Origin: Brenneria goodwinii
GTDB lineage: Bacteria; Pseudomonadota; Gammaproteobacteria; Enterobacterales; Enterobacteriaceae
Assembly: GCF_002291445.1 (NCBI RefSeq)
Contig: NZ_CP014137.1
Location: 2,294,001 to 2,358,000, forward strand
Direction: 5' to 3'
Length of the DNA: 64,000 nucleotides
Numbering within the stretch: the stretch's first letter is position 1; every line of letters begins with the position of its first letter. The notes under the pieces were generated by a model. That model was given only the letters and a program-made list of their open reading frames with translations, searched no databases and was not told the DNA's origin. Positions 24,578 to 32,620 of the stretch are shown one piece after another. A program made the translations under genes and the position numbers.

Positions 24578-25573
24578 TCACTTGATTTCGTCTTCCTCCT
24601 GACCGCCGCCGACCCGTGGACGAATAACCTTGCCTTTCTTCTCGGCGGCCTTAACCAGTTCGGCCTCTTCATGGGCCAACATCCAGTAATTGGCTTCGTG
24701 CGGAGAGTGCTCGGTGGCGGTCACGAACATTTCGGTGGCGAAGGCGTTACGCAGTTCGTTGGCGATGTCTTCCTTCCAGGCTTTACGCAGTTGCTGCGTG
24801 GTGATGCGGCGGGTCACGCGGGTGCCGGTGCGCATAATCAGTTCGGCGATCTCCCAGGCGCGATCGTAAGTCGATTCCGTATCAGGACAGATCTCGTTGA
24901 CCATGCCGAGGGCAAGCGCTTTACGCGCGGTAATGATTTCGCCGGTCAGTTCAGCGTAGGCATAGCGTTTGCGCCCCATCAGCTCGCGCCAGGCGATTTG
25001 AATACCGTCGCCGGGCACCATGTTGGTGCGAAAGTGCATTTCCGTGGTCCATGCGTCTTCGGTACACAGGGTGATATCGCTGAACAGCACCAGGTCGGTA
25101 TGGAAGGCCGCGCCGTTCCATACGCCAATGGTGGGAACCTCAACATCAAAGACCTGGCCTTCAATGTCGTTGGTACCGTCATAGTACTGATACTCATACA
25201 TCCTCCACGCTTCGTCCGGCGCAGAAGAAAACTCGGTGGCCGGAAGCCAGTTGCCGTTTTCATCCAGCCGGCCGATGCCTTTCATAAAATCCTTACCGGT
25301 GCCGCCAAGAATAATGATCTCGTTATCCGGATCTCTTCCGGCCCAGTCGAAGAAATAATGAAGAGCCTGGTGCGCAGGCGCGCCCCACTGTAAGCTATCG
25401 CCATTGGTATGCAGACGCGCTTCAAGAATTCCGTTTTTCCGCTTCATGGTGAAACAGTGTTTGAGTTTTTCCGAATACTCTTCGAAAGGCATATGGGGAA
25501 TAGTTCCCAATTCCTTATGTGACATTTCTTTGCGTTTATCGTGATCGGACTCGTAATTGGCTTTAATCACCAT
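24578..25573 (-). CDS. Crotonase-fold hydrolase, 6-oxocamphor hydrolase-like
   Basis: A 331-residue crotonase-superfamily protein. It resembles 6-oxocamphor hydrolase, which opens cyclic beta-diketones by a retro-Claisen C-C cleavage without CoA. Residues that match that enzyme are a His in NGAAFHTDLV, and His and Asp in MHFRTNMVPGDG, the motif holding its catalytic pair. TGEIITARKALALGMVNEI is the usual crotonase block. It is longer than that enzyme, with about 40 extra N-terminal residues and an acidic, polar C-terminal tail (GGGQEEDEIK). It is first in the operon, with a GGGAG site before the ATG. An ordinary enoyl-CoA hydratase role is the alternative, but the crotonase glutamate pair is not evident. 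Confidence 0.78.
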   Translation of the reverse strand: MVIKANYESDHDKRKEMSHKELGTIPHMPFEEYSEKLKHCFTMKRKNGILEARLHTNGDSLQWGAPAHQALHYFFDWAGRDPDNEIIILGGTGKDFMKGIGRLDENGNWLPATEFSSAPDEAWRMYEYQYYDGTNDIEGQVFDVEVPTIGVWNGAAFHTDLVLFSDITLCTEDAWTTEMHFRTNMVPGDGIQIAWRELMGRKRYAYAELTGEIITARKALALGMVNEICPDTESTYDRAWEIAELIMRTGTRVTRRITTQQLRKAWKEDIANELRNAFATEMFVTATEHSPHEANYWMLAHEEAELVKAAEKKGKVIRPRVGGGQEEDEIK

Positions 25574-25633
25574 GATTCATTTACTCCCATATTTATTACT
25601 TTATTGGCATTTATTAGAAGCGACGTCGATTTA

Positions 25634-25649
25634 AGTGATGTAATTCACA
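25634..25649. promoter_or_regulatory. CRP-like site upstream of the catabolic operon
   Basis: AGTGATGTAATTCACA matches the CRP core GTGA-N6-TCAC with the usual six-base spacer. Its centre lies about 68 bases before the start codon of the crotonase-fold gene. This suggests catabolite control of the operon; a transcription start was not identified. Confidence 0.6.
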
Positions 25650-25865
25650 TTTTACCTCTGGTGCTTCCTGACAATAAAAACGTAGCATCGCCCCTAAAAC
25701 GGGAGAAATTCTTTTTATTTTTCCGGCTATGCATTTTTAACATAACCGTTATCCGCCTGATGAAATAAAAATTAATTTTTACTTAAAAAACAACAACAAA
25801 AACAAAAAACGACCAAATATAAAAAATATATCCATCAAAATACCCCAACGAGGAGGAATATATTA

Positions 25866-26117
25866 ATGAGACATAAATCACATTTAACCGTTTGGTGTCA
25901 TTTTTAGCGAGACAGGCGCTCATCAGCCGGTGTCATCAATAAATCATTAATATATCTGGAGAGTCGCGCCATCATCATCAACCGGCATAAAAACATATTA
26001 ACCGTTTTAATTTTATATCTACTGGCTATTATTTTATCGAATACTGCAACGGGGAATCATCAATACCATCCGGCAACCGACATCAACAGACTGAATGACG
26101 GTTTATTGATTAAATAA
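25866..26117 (+). pseudogene. Small reading frame with in-frame amber codon, possible secreted peptide
   Basis: An ATG at 25866 stands nine bases after a perfect AGGAGG ribosome-binding site. The frame runs 13 codons (MRHKSHLTVWCHF) to a TAG at 25905-25907, then continues in the same frame for 69 codons to a TAA. The downstream part has a hydrophobic helix (NILTVLILYLLAIILSNTA) followed by a polar tail, like a signal peptide or membrane anchor. Either a broken small gene or a 13-codon leader followed by chance coding is possible. It is transcribed away from the catabolic operon. The AT-rich sequence makes chance hydrophobic translation a real alternative. Confidence 0.3.
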
Positions 26118-26157
26118 GCGCGAGGAAATAATAAATGCGGGGGTTTATATTAAATAT

Positions 26158-27066
26158 TCAGGACAGTAAATGCTTATTATTAAAAAAAACTTTGAATTCA
26201 TTTAAAAATAGCGGAATACAGGGATTGGTATTTTTATTGTCCCACACCAACTCCAGGTTAAACCAATAGTCATTCTCCATTATTTCCAGTAATACACAGT
26301 TCGGACCCAGTAAGTACCCCCGGTGTTTGGGCATGACTAAGGCGACCTGCTCCCTAAACTCCAGATTAAAACAGCAGGTTTTCAGATTGGGATATTCCTT
26401 ATCCAGATTAAACGCAATGCCATAGCAATCAAAAAATCGGGTGCTGTATTCTTCGGATAACAGAAACTCACGCGGATCGACGCGAATAATCGGCCATTGG
26501 CTGACTTCTCTTAACGACACCCGTTCTTTCCCGGCCAGCGGATGATGTTTATTCACCACCGCGCACAGCGAATCCGTTTGAAACGGCAACGAGCTGAATT
26601 TTTTATTTTCCAGGAAGTTAGGGCGAACTAAAAAACCCAGATCGCAGGTATGATCCTCCAGAAAGAACAACGCTTCATCCAGCTCGCTGTCGCGGCATTC
26701 CACCATAATGTCAGGATGATTTCGTTGAAACTGGGTTAATAGTTCAACCAGTACATGTTGAATGGCTTCGCCCAGATAGGTAATGGTTAGCCGGCGGCGG
26801 CTTTTCCCGGTAAAGGCGTTAACGATGGATACTGAACTTTCATACTGCTGAATAATCTTGCGGGCTTCTCCGCATAACAATTTTCCGGTCGACGTCAGCT
26901 CCACGCTGTGGGTATCGCGCCGGAACAATTCAGCGCCGAATTGTTCTTCGAGCGCTTTCATATGCCGGCTTAACACCGGCTGGGTTATATTCATCTTCTG
27001 CGCAGCCCTGCTGAAGTTAAGCAAATCCGACAACTGAATAAATTCGTACAAAAGCTGCATTTTCAT
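26158..27066 (-). CDS. LysR-family transcriptional regulator
   Basis: A 302-residue LysR regulator. Residues 1-60 are the winged helix (LLNFSRAAQKMNITQPVLSRHMKALEEQFGAELFRR), followed by the linker helix and a periplasmic-binding-like effector domain. It lies directly upstream of the crotonase-led catabolic operon on the same strand, so it is the likely activator responding to the pathway substrate or an intermediate. Its ATG is only a few bases from an ERIC-like repeat whose end supplies the only visible ribosome-binding site (AGGG, nine bases ahead). The AT-rich codon use differs from the enzyme genes, common for LysR genes. Confidence 0.88.
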   Translation of the reverse strand: MKMQLLYEFIQLSDLLNFSRAAQKMNITQPVLSRHMKALEEQFGAELFRRDTHSVELTSTGKLLCGEARKIIQQYESSVSIVNAFTGKSRRRLTITYLGEAIQHVLVELLTQFQRNHPDIMVECRDSELDEALFFLEDHTCDLGFLVRPNFLENKKFSSLPFQTDSLCAVVNKHHPLAGKERVSLREVSQWPIIRVDPREFLLSEEYSTRFFDCYGIAFNLDKEYPNLKTCCFNLEFREQVALVMPKHRGYLLGPNCVLLEIMENDYWFNLELVWDNKNTNPCIPLFLNEFKVFFNNKHLLS

Positions 27067-27070
27067 CGTT

Positions 27071-27210
27071 TATACCCTAAATAATTCGAATTGCAGGACA
27101 AAACGCATGGCGTTTTGAACAGCGCTTGCGCTGGCCCCGAAGGGGCGAGGCCCATGGATGGGCCGAGGTGTAAAGCCAACGCCCATGCAACTTGAAGTGT
27201 GACGGGTATA
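27071..27210. repeat. ERIC-like repeat with replaced core
   Basis: The ends TATACCCTAAATAATTCGAA and CAACTTGAAGTGTGACGGGT-ATA are ERIC ends in inverted orientation. The CACCCCAGTCAC core is missing and replaced by the palindromic module TTTTGAACAGCGCTTGCGCT (27113-27132), followed by hairpin GGCCCATGGATGGGCC. Length is 140 bp. It lies at the 5' end of the lysR gene and probably forms part of its untranslated leader. Confidence 0.75.
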
Positions 27211-27381
27211 CCTCTTTATGCCGATCGGGCGACGCCTATACCCAACCGACACTATAACGAGATCGCGCCGCATGAAATGTGAAAGCAATCAAAGAGCATT
27301 TATCACCGCCGCCTGATTATGTAGTTTTGACATAACAGAGGCACTATCCTGAACAGAACAGGAGGTATGCTGCTATTCTGT

Positions 27382-27397
27382 TGTGACTGGTTTCACA
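27382..27397. promoter_or_regulatory. CRP site upstream of the pirin gene
   Basis: TGTGACTGGTTTCACA has the perfect CRP half-sites TGTGA and TCACA with a six-base spacer. It is centred 130 bases before the pirin start and about 320 bases from lysR, so it could serve either gene. Confidence 0.7.
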
Positions 27398-27430
27398 AAA
27401 TGAATGTCAACGCGTTAACCGCCGAGCACT

Positions 27431-27495
27431 TATACCCGATAGATTTCGAGATGCGGGAAGCCAACCTCCCGGCGCCTTGAAAGATGACGGGTATA
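27431..27495. repeat. Short inverted repeat with ERIC-like ends
   Basis: A 65-bp unit bounded by TATACCCG and CGGGTATA, with the inner arms GAGATGCGGGAAGCCAACCT and CTCCCGGCGCCTTG. It resembles a reduced ERIC or other short palindrome and stands immediately before the pirin ribosome-binding site. No coding capacity. Confidence 0.6.
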
Positions 27496-27519
27496 AAAAC
27501 ATTATCGAGGGGACCCCAT

Positions 27520-28380
27520 ATGACCAGCAGAACGATTAAATTTCAGCATCCCGCATACAGAGATGATATTGGCGATCTATCGACGGTGCGGCCTGTTCCG
27601 GGGCCTAAAGTCGAACAAATCGATCCCTTTCTGTTTCTGAATCACCACGGTCCCCAGGTCTATCCGCCCGATAATGCCGGTCTGCCGTTTGGTCCGCATC
27701 CTCATCGCGGTTTCGAAACGGTCACCTTCATTCTCGCCGGCGAATTGTCTCACCTCGATAGCGGCGGTCATGAAAGTATCATCGGCGCCGGGGGCGTACA
27801 GTGGATGACCGCCGGCGCCGGACTGATACACGCGGAGCTGTCCCCGGCATCGTTTAAACGCAGCGGCGGACCGCTGGAGATCCTGCAACTGTGGGTGAAT
27901 CTGCCCGCCCGGCTGAAAATGACCAAACCCGCCTATATCGGGCTGCAAAAAGATCAGATCCCGGAGATTGCGCTTGACGGCGGTCAGGTCAAGGTCGACC
28001 TGGTTTCAGGCGAGTTTGCCGCAACAACAGGCCCGATAGCCTCACTGACCGATGTCTCGCTGATGACGGTCGCCATGAAGCCCGGCAGCAATGTATCGCT
28101 GCCCGCGCCGCAGGGACGCAACGTCTTCCTCTATACGGTGCGGGGGAATCTGGCGATCGATGGCGTGCCGATCAATCCCCAGCATTTGATTGAATTGAAC
28201 AATGACGGCGATGAGGTCGACATGACGGCGTTCACCGATGCCGTGATCCTATATGGGCATGCCGCTCCGCTGAACGAACCGGTGGTGTCGCACGGTCCTT
28301 TTGTGATGAATACCCGCGCGGAAATTTCTCAGGCCATTCGCGATTATCAATCCGGCGCATTTGGCGACGTTCCACTCTAA
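27520..28380 (+). CDS. Pirin-family protein
   Basis: A 286-residue bicupin of the pirin family, probably a cytoplasmic iron-binding protein. The first cupin has the metal ligands of pirins: FGPHPHRGFETVTFILAGEL with the two His, a third His in LSHLDSGG, and a Glu after GLIHAE. Some bacterial pirins act on quercetin, others modulate enzymes or transcription; the sequence does not say which. The ATG at 27520 follows a GAGGGGA site; a 12-codon extension upstream lies in the repeat and is unlikely. It is convergent with kguD. A CRP site and a short ERIC-like repeat precede it. Confidence 0.88.
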   Translation: MTSRTIKFQHPAYRDDIGDLSTVRPVPGPKVEQIDPFLFLNHHGPQVYPPDNAGLPFGPHPHRGFETVTFILAGELSHLDSGGHESIIGAGGVQWMTAGAGLIHAELSPASFKRSGGPLEILQLWVNLPARLKMTKPAYIGLQKDQIPEIALDGGQVKVDLVSGEFAATTGPIASLTDVSLMTVAMKPGSNVSLPAPQGRNVFLYTVRGNLAIDGVPINPQHLIELNNDGDEVDMTAFTDAVILYGHAAPLNEPVVSHGPFVMNTRAEISQAIRDYQSGAFGDVPL

Positions 28381-28455
28381 GCCGCGCTGGATTCGCCTTG
28401 TTCAGGATTTCATCTGCGCGACAGGTACACGGCGGCGCGCGCGGCCAACAGACGT

Positions 28456-28485
28456 AACGGCCGATTACTTGAGTCGGTGGCCGTT
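28456..28485. terminator. Hairpin between pirin and kguD genes
   Basis: AACGGCCGA (28456-28464) pairs with TCGG-T-GGCCGTT (28474-28485, one bulged base), and on the plus strand is followed by a T-rich stretch (GTTTTCTTT). It overlaps the 3' end of kguD and could stop transcription coming from the pirin gene. Confidence 0.5.
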
Positions 28486-29442
28486 TACGCTGTTTTCTTT
28501 GATATCGCCATTCAATGCGGCGATCAGATTATCCACCGCGCAGGCGGCCATGTTATAGCGCGTTTCATGGGTCGCCGAGCCAATGTGCGGCAATGCCACC
28601 ACATTTGGTAAACCCGGCAAGGGCGAATCTGCGGGCAGCGGTTCCACCTCAAACACATCCAGCCCGGCCGCGCGTATGACGCCATGTTTTAATGCCTCGA
28701 TCAGCGCGGGCTGATCGACGATGCGGCCACGGGCGCCGTTGATAAAAATGGCGCTCGGCTTCATCTTGCGCAAACGTTCGGCATTGATTAGATGATGTGT
28801 CTGTTCGTTATAGGGCAGCGTAATCACCACAAAATCCGCCTCGGCCAGCAAGGTATCCAGTTCGCAGCGCCGGGCGCCCAGCGTTTGCTCCACCTGAGGA
28901 TTAGGCCGATCGTTCCAGTACAACACCGGCATGCCAAACCCGGCGTTGGCCCGTCGCGCCACCGCGGCGCCGATACGCCCCATCCCCAGAATGCCGATGG
29001 TTTTATGATGTACGTCCGTGCCGTAATACTCGCTGCCGATGCTGCGCGTCCATTGCCCCGATTTAACCAGTTCCCCCATCTCCTGCGCCCGGCGAGCCGT
29101 CATCAAGATCAAGGTGAACACGGTATCCGCCGTGGTTTCCGTCAATACCGACGGCGTATGCATCAGGACGATGCCGCGCCGGGTCAAATCATCAACATCA
29201 AACTGGTCATATCCCACGGAAATGGTACTGATGGCCCTGAGCTGCGGCGCATGGTCGAGTAAGGCTTCACGTACCGGCGCGCTGGCGCCGATCATGCCTT
29301 CGGCGTCGCCCAGCGCACCAATAACTTCGCTCTGATTGGCGGCGTTGATACCGTCAAAAAAGCGGACGTCGAACTGTTCTTCCAGCCGTTGATGCAGGTC
29401 TGGCGGGATTTTTTTGTACAACACAATGGGTTGCTTCATCAA
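28465..29442 (-). CDS. kguD: 2-ketogluconate reductase (KguD/GhrB-like)
   Basis: A 325-residue D-isomer-specific 2-hydroxyacid dehydrogenase. It has the NAD(P)-binding motif GILGMGRIGAAVARR (about residues 155-169), ARG in NGARGRIVDQPAL, and the catalytic His in LPHIGSATHETR. Sequence is close to E. coli GhrB. In the kgu operon it reduces 2-keto-6-phosphogluconate to 6-phosphogluconate, which enters the Entner-Doudoroff or pentose phosphate path; as GhrB it could also reduce hydroxypyruvate or glyoxylate. The start ATG directly follows the kguT stop codon. Cytoplasmic. Confidence 0.9.
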   Translation of the reverse strand: MMKQPIVLYKKIPPDLHQRLEEQFDVRFFDGINAANQSEVIGALGDAEGMIGASAPVREALLDHAPQLRAISTISVGYDQFDVDDLTRRGIVLMHTPSVLTETTADTVFTLILMTARRAQEMGELVKSGQWTRSIGSEYYGTDVHHKTIGILGMGRIGAAVARRANAGFGMPVLYWNDRPNPQVEQTLGARRCELDTLLAEADFVVITLPYNEQTHHLINAERLRKMKPSAIFINGARGRIVDQPALIEALKHGVIRAAGLDVFEVEPLPADSPLPGLPNVVALPHIGSATHETRYNMAACAVDNLIAALNGDIKENSVNGHRLK

Positions 29443-30738
29443 TTACTTCTCCTGAGGGAAAACGGTAAGACCGGCGGTCGGAATCTGTTTCTGCGCCTCG
29501 GATGGTTTAACAATAATGGTGAGCCAAACAGAGACCAGTAACGCACCGGCCATAAACACGTAAGAAGCGGCAGGCGTTCCGGTCGCGCCGTTGAGATAGC
29601 CGACGAACCAGGAGCCGAAGAACGATCCCAGCGCGCCCATACTGTTGATCAGCGCCATCGCCCCGCCGGCAACGTTACGCGGTAGCATTTCCGGAATGAT
29701 GGCGAAGAACGGACCGTAAGGGGCATACATCGCCGCGCCGGCGATCACCAGCATGGCGTAGGACCACCAGAAATGGTTGGCGCCAAGCAGATAGGAACCA
29801 ATAAACGCCAGCGCGCCTATCAGCAACAGCGGCCAGACAAACAGCTTGCGGTTCTGCATTTTGTCCGACGCCCAGGAGACCAGCAGCATGGCAATCGTCG
29901 CCGCCAGATAGGGCACCGCCGACAGCCAGCCGGCCTCGACCATGCCCATGTCGGAACCATGACGTAAAATCGAGGGCAACCACAGCACAAAGCCGTAGAC
30001 GCCGATACTCCAGGCAAAATATTGGGCGCACAGCAGGACGACGTTACGGGAACGGAAGGCCTCGCTGTAATTACGCACCACTTTGATATTCTGCTGTTCT
30101 TTCAACAACTGCGCCTGCAACGCCGATTTTTCTTCGTTGCTCAGCCAGCTCACCTGATCCGGTTTATCCTTGACCAATACCCACCAGCAGAACGCCCAGA
30201 TAACCGCCGGGATACCTTCGAGGATGAACATTTCACGCCAGCCGTAAGCGTGGATCAGATAGCCGGAAACCACCGACATCCACAGCACCGTCACCGGGTT
30301 GCCCAGGATCAGGAAGGTATTGGCGCGGGAACGTTCCGCTTTGGTGAACCAGTTACTGATATAAATCAGCATCGCCGGCATAACGGCGGCTTCGACAACC
30401 CCCAGCGCAAAGCGAATGGCGGCCAGCGCGGGAATATTGCTGACGATACCGGTCAGCGAGGCGCAGCCGCCCCACAGAATCAAACACCAGAATATCAGCT
30501 TGCGCACGCTGCGCCGTTCAGCGTAGATCGCGCCGGGGATCTGGAAAAAGAAGTAGCCCAGGAAAAACAGGGCGCCCAGCAAAGAGGCCATGCCTTTGGT
30601 GATGCCGAGGTCATCATTGATGCCCGCAGCGGAAGCGAAGCTAAAATTGGCGCGATCCAGATAAGCCAGGCTATAGGTGATAAAAATCACCGGCATCAGA
30701 TACCACCAGCGTTTCTGAGAAAGTACGGTATTTTTCAT
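29443..30738 (-). CDS. kguT: 2-ketogluconate MFS transporter
   Basis: A 431-residue major facilitator of the anion:cation symporter group, with about 12 membrane helices and the LDRANFSFA motif after helix 1 common to sugar-acid transporters. It would import 2-ketogluconate. The ATG at 30738 has a GAGGATG ribosome-binding site eight bases upstream; a GTG five codons earlier is not supported. It lies between kguK and kguD as in Pseudomonas. That order, together with the PtxS-type repressor, is the main evidence for the substrate. Confidence 0.9.
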   Translation of the reverse strand: MKNTVLSQKRWWYLMPVIFITYSLAYLDRANFSFASAAGINDDLGITKGMASLLGALFFLGYFFFQIPGAIYAERRSVRKLIFWCLILWGGCASLTGIVSNIPALAAIRFALGVVEAAVMPAMLIYISNWFTKAERSRANTFLILGNPVTVLWMSVVSGYLIHAYGWREMFILEGIPAVIWAFCWWVLVKDKPDQVSWLSNEEKSALQAQLLKEQQNIKVVRNYSEAFRSRNVVLLCAQYFAWSIGVYGFVLWLPSILRHGSDMGMVEAGWLSAVPYLAATIAMLLVSWASDKMQNRKLFVWPLLLIGALAFIGSYLLGANHFWWSYAMLVIAGAAMYAPYGPFFAIIPEMLPRNVAGGAMALINSMGALGSFFGSWFVGYLNGATGTPAASYVFMAGALLVSVWLTIIVKPSEAQKQIPTAGLTVFPQEK

Positions 30739-30827
30739 TATTGTCATCCTCACTATTTATCAGTCGGGCGTCCGTGTCCGGATGTAGGGTCCAGAGATAG
30801 CGGCGGATACGGAACTTGATGGGCTGC

Positions 30828-31772
30828 TCACTCTCCCAGTTGCGCGCGTGTCGGCAACCCTTCGCTATCGCCAATGGCCTGTACCGCCAACGCGCCGATG
30901 CGGTTGCCGCGCATCACGGCTTCCGCCATGGTTTTTTCTTCCAGCAGCGCACTGATCGCGCCGACCGCAAAGCCGTCTCCGGCCCCCACGGTATCGACGA
31001 CCTTCTCCACGCGCACGGCGGCGACATGCTGCCGATGCCCATCGCGGGTTTTAAACCAGGCGCCGTCCGGCCCCAGTTTGATAATGACCGCGTTCACTCC
31101 CCGGGACAGATAGAAATCGGCAATCTCTTCCGGCGTCTGTTTACCAGTAAGAATCTGCCCCTCTCTCAGGCCGGGAAGCACCCAGTCCGCCAGAAACGCC
31201 AGTTCGTTCAGCTTTTCACACATCACCCGCTGACTCGGCCACAACACCGGGCGCAGATTGGGATCAAACGACAGGGTTTTACCCATGGCGCGCATTTCCC
31301 GCGCCGCATGATGGGCTAACGTCAGCGAACTGTCAGAGATGGCTGCCGCGACGCCGCTGAGATGCAAATGGCGGGCGCTCATAAAATAATCGCGCTCAAA
31401 ATCGTTCACCGACAGGTGACTAGCGGCCGAACCCCGGCGGAAATACTCCACGATGGGATCGGTTCCATTTTCAGACCGCGATTTGAGCTGAAAGCCGGTA
31501 GGATAACGCCCATCAATCGTGACGCACCGGCGATCGATCCCCTCTTTTTCCAGCGTATCGAGCGTAAAGGCTCCAAATGAGTCATCGCCCACCCGGCTGA
31601 CCCAGCCCACATTCAGTTCCATACGCGACAGGCCGATGGCAACATTCAGCTCCGCCCCCGCAATACGCTTGGTAAAATTCGTCGCCTGTTGCAGTTCGCC
31701 GGGTTCACTAGCAACAAACATGGCCATTGCTTCACCGTAGGTAATGACATCCAGTGGACGTGTTGTGTTCAT
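30828..31772 (-). CDS. kguK: 2-ketogluconate kinase (PfkB family)
   Basis: A 314-residue sugar kinase of the PfkB family. It has the N-terminal AGAELNVAIGLSRM block and the C-terminal VDTVGAGDGFAVGAI signature with catalytic Asp. It phosphorylates 2-ketogluconate to 2-keto-6-phosphogluconate; 2-keto-3-deoxygluconate kinase is a close relative and the main alternative, but the operon order favours KguK. The gene starts two bases after the kguE stop codon. An operator-like palindrome identical in 15 of 16 bases to the kguE promoter site lies inside it at 31453-31468. Confidence 0.9.
   Translation of the reverse strand: MNTTRPLDVITYGEAMAMFVASEPGELQQATNFTKRIAGAELNVAIGLSRMELNVGWVSRVGDDSFGAFTLDTLEKEGIDRRCVTIDGRYPTGFQLKSRSENGTDPIVEYFRRGSAASHLSVNDFERDYFMSARHLHLSGVAAAISDSSLTLAHHAAREMRAMGKTLSFDPNLRPVLWPSQRVMCEKLNELAFLADWVLPGLREGQILTGKQTPEEIADFYLSRGVNAVIIKLGPDGAWFKTRDGHRQHVAAVRVEKVVDTVGAGDGFAVGAISALLEEKTMAEAVMRGNRIGALAVQAIGDSEGLPTRAQLGE
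31453..31468. promoter_or_regulatory. Possible intragenic PtxS operator within kguK
   Basis: ATGGGATCGGTTCCAT differs by one base from the promoter palindrome ATGGAATCGGTTCCAT at 32582-32597. It sits in the coding sequence about 320 bases into kguK and 1.13 kb from the promoter copy, a distance at which LacI-type repressors can form loops. It also encodes Asn-Gly-Thr-Asp-Pro, so coincidence is possible. Confidence 0.45.
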
Positions 31773-31774
31773 CT

Positions 31775-32527
31775 TCAGTTCGCCTTCAGTAAATTGACAT
31801 AATGACGGGTGACGGCCGTCAAATCCTGACCGACCAGCGGGAACTCAATGCCGCGCATCGCCTGTTCCGGCAGCAAGGCAAGCAGGGACTTCCAGCTACC
31901 GTCGCTGTTGTCCAGATCTACCGCGCGCCAGTTATCATTGCGCCGCTCGGCGGCCTTGACATGGATATAAAGCACCTCAGCGGCCAGTTGGATCGCAGCC
32001 TGCTCGGCATCCTCATCAACCCAGCGCCAGTTCGCCATATCAAAGGTCATGCGTACCGGCAGCCGGTTCTGCCTTATCGCGCTGAAAAACGCGTGCAGCG
32101 GAGGCAAAACGCCGCTCTCTTTTGTCTGATCGTTTTCCACAACGAGCTGGACCGGCTGCTGGCGGATGCATTCATCCAGCGCGGCAAGATCGGCGCCGAC
32201 CCGATAATTTCCCAGTGAAAACTTGATGGCGCGCGCATTTAGCGCTCCGGCTTCCGACAGACGGGCGCCCAATGCGGGATTCAGACCGCCGTCGTGAGAA
32301 AACAGCCCCTCAGGCACCGAGTACACGGCAAACAATTGATGTTGCGCGATGCGTTCAGCCAGCGCCGGTAAAGTCTGTAATTCGTGTTCCGTCAGGAGCT
32401 CGCGGCGAATTTCCACGCCGTCGGCGCCCGACTCGGCAATGATCGGCAGCAATGCGGCCTGGCCGCCCAATCGTCTGACGACGTCGCTGCCATAAGCGGC
32501 GGTGACCACAACAATTTCTCTTTGCAT
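31775..32527 (-). CDS. kguE: Sugar phosphate isomerase/epimerase-like protein KguE
   Basis: A 250-residue TIM-barrel protein of the AP-endonuclease-2 fold. First gene of the 2-ketogluconate operon and homologous in position to Pseudomonas kguE, whose exact reaction is not firmly known. Metal ligands of this fold are suggested by ESGADGVEIRRE, VVENDQTKES, FDMANW and YIHVKAAE. The ATG at 32527 has a GGAG site six bases upstream and is preferred over one seven codons earlier. Expression is expected to be blocked by PtxS at the palindrome 55 bases upstream and raised by CRP at the adjacent site. Confidence 0.87.
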   Translation of the reverse strand: MQREIVVVTAAYGSDVVRRLGGQAALLPIIAESGADGVEIRRELLTEHELQTLPALAERIAQHQLFAVYSVPEGLFSHDGGLNPALGARLSEAGALNARAIKFSLGNYRVGADLAALDECIRQQPVQLVVENDQTKESGVLPPLHAFFSAIRQNRLPVRMTFDMANWRWVDEDAEQAAIQLAAEVLYIHVKAAERRNDNWRAVDLDNSDGSWKSLLALLPEQAMRGIEFPLVGQDLTAVTRHYVNLLKAN

Positions 32528-32581
32528 ATCGGCTCCAGTGTGGGTCAATCCTTACCATCTGTCTTGTTGTGGTCATAGTAA

Positions 32582-32597
32582 ATGGAATCGGTTCCAT
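32582..32597. promoter_or_regulatory. PtxS-type operator in the kguE-ptxS intergenic region
   Basis: ATGGAATCGGTTCCAT is a near-perfect palindrome of the LacI/GalR kind, similar to the Pseudomonas PtxS site (TGAAACCGGTTTCA). It lies 55 bases before the kguE start codon and is the natural binding place for the divergent PtxS repressor. Confidence 0.8.
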
Positions 32598-32620
32598 TAA
32601 AAATCATGACACGATTAGAA

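Larger units (their letters stand above)
25574..26157. other. AT-rich regulatory region between the crotonase and lysR genes
   Basis: This 584-base stretch is strongly AT-rich and contains the CRP-like site and the small plus-strand reading frame described separately. A tract of A/C (AAAACAACAACAAAAACAAA, around 25785-25805) precedes the small frame. The operon promoter and the LysR binding site are expected here. No other gene is seen. Confidence 0.5.
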
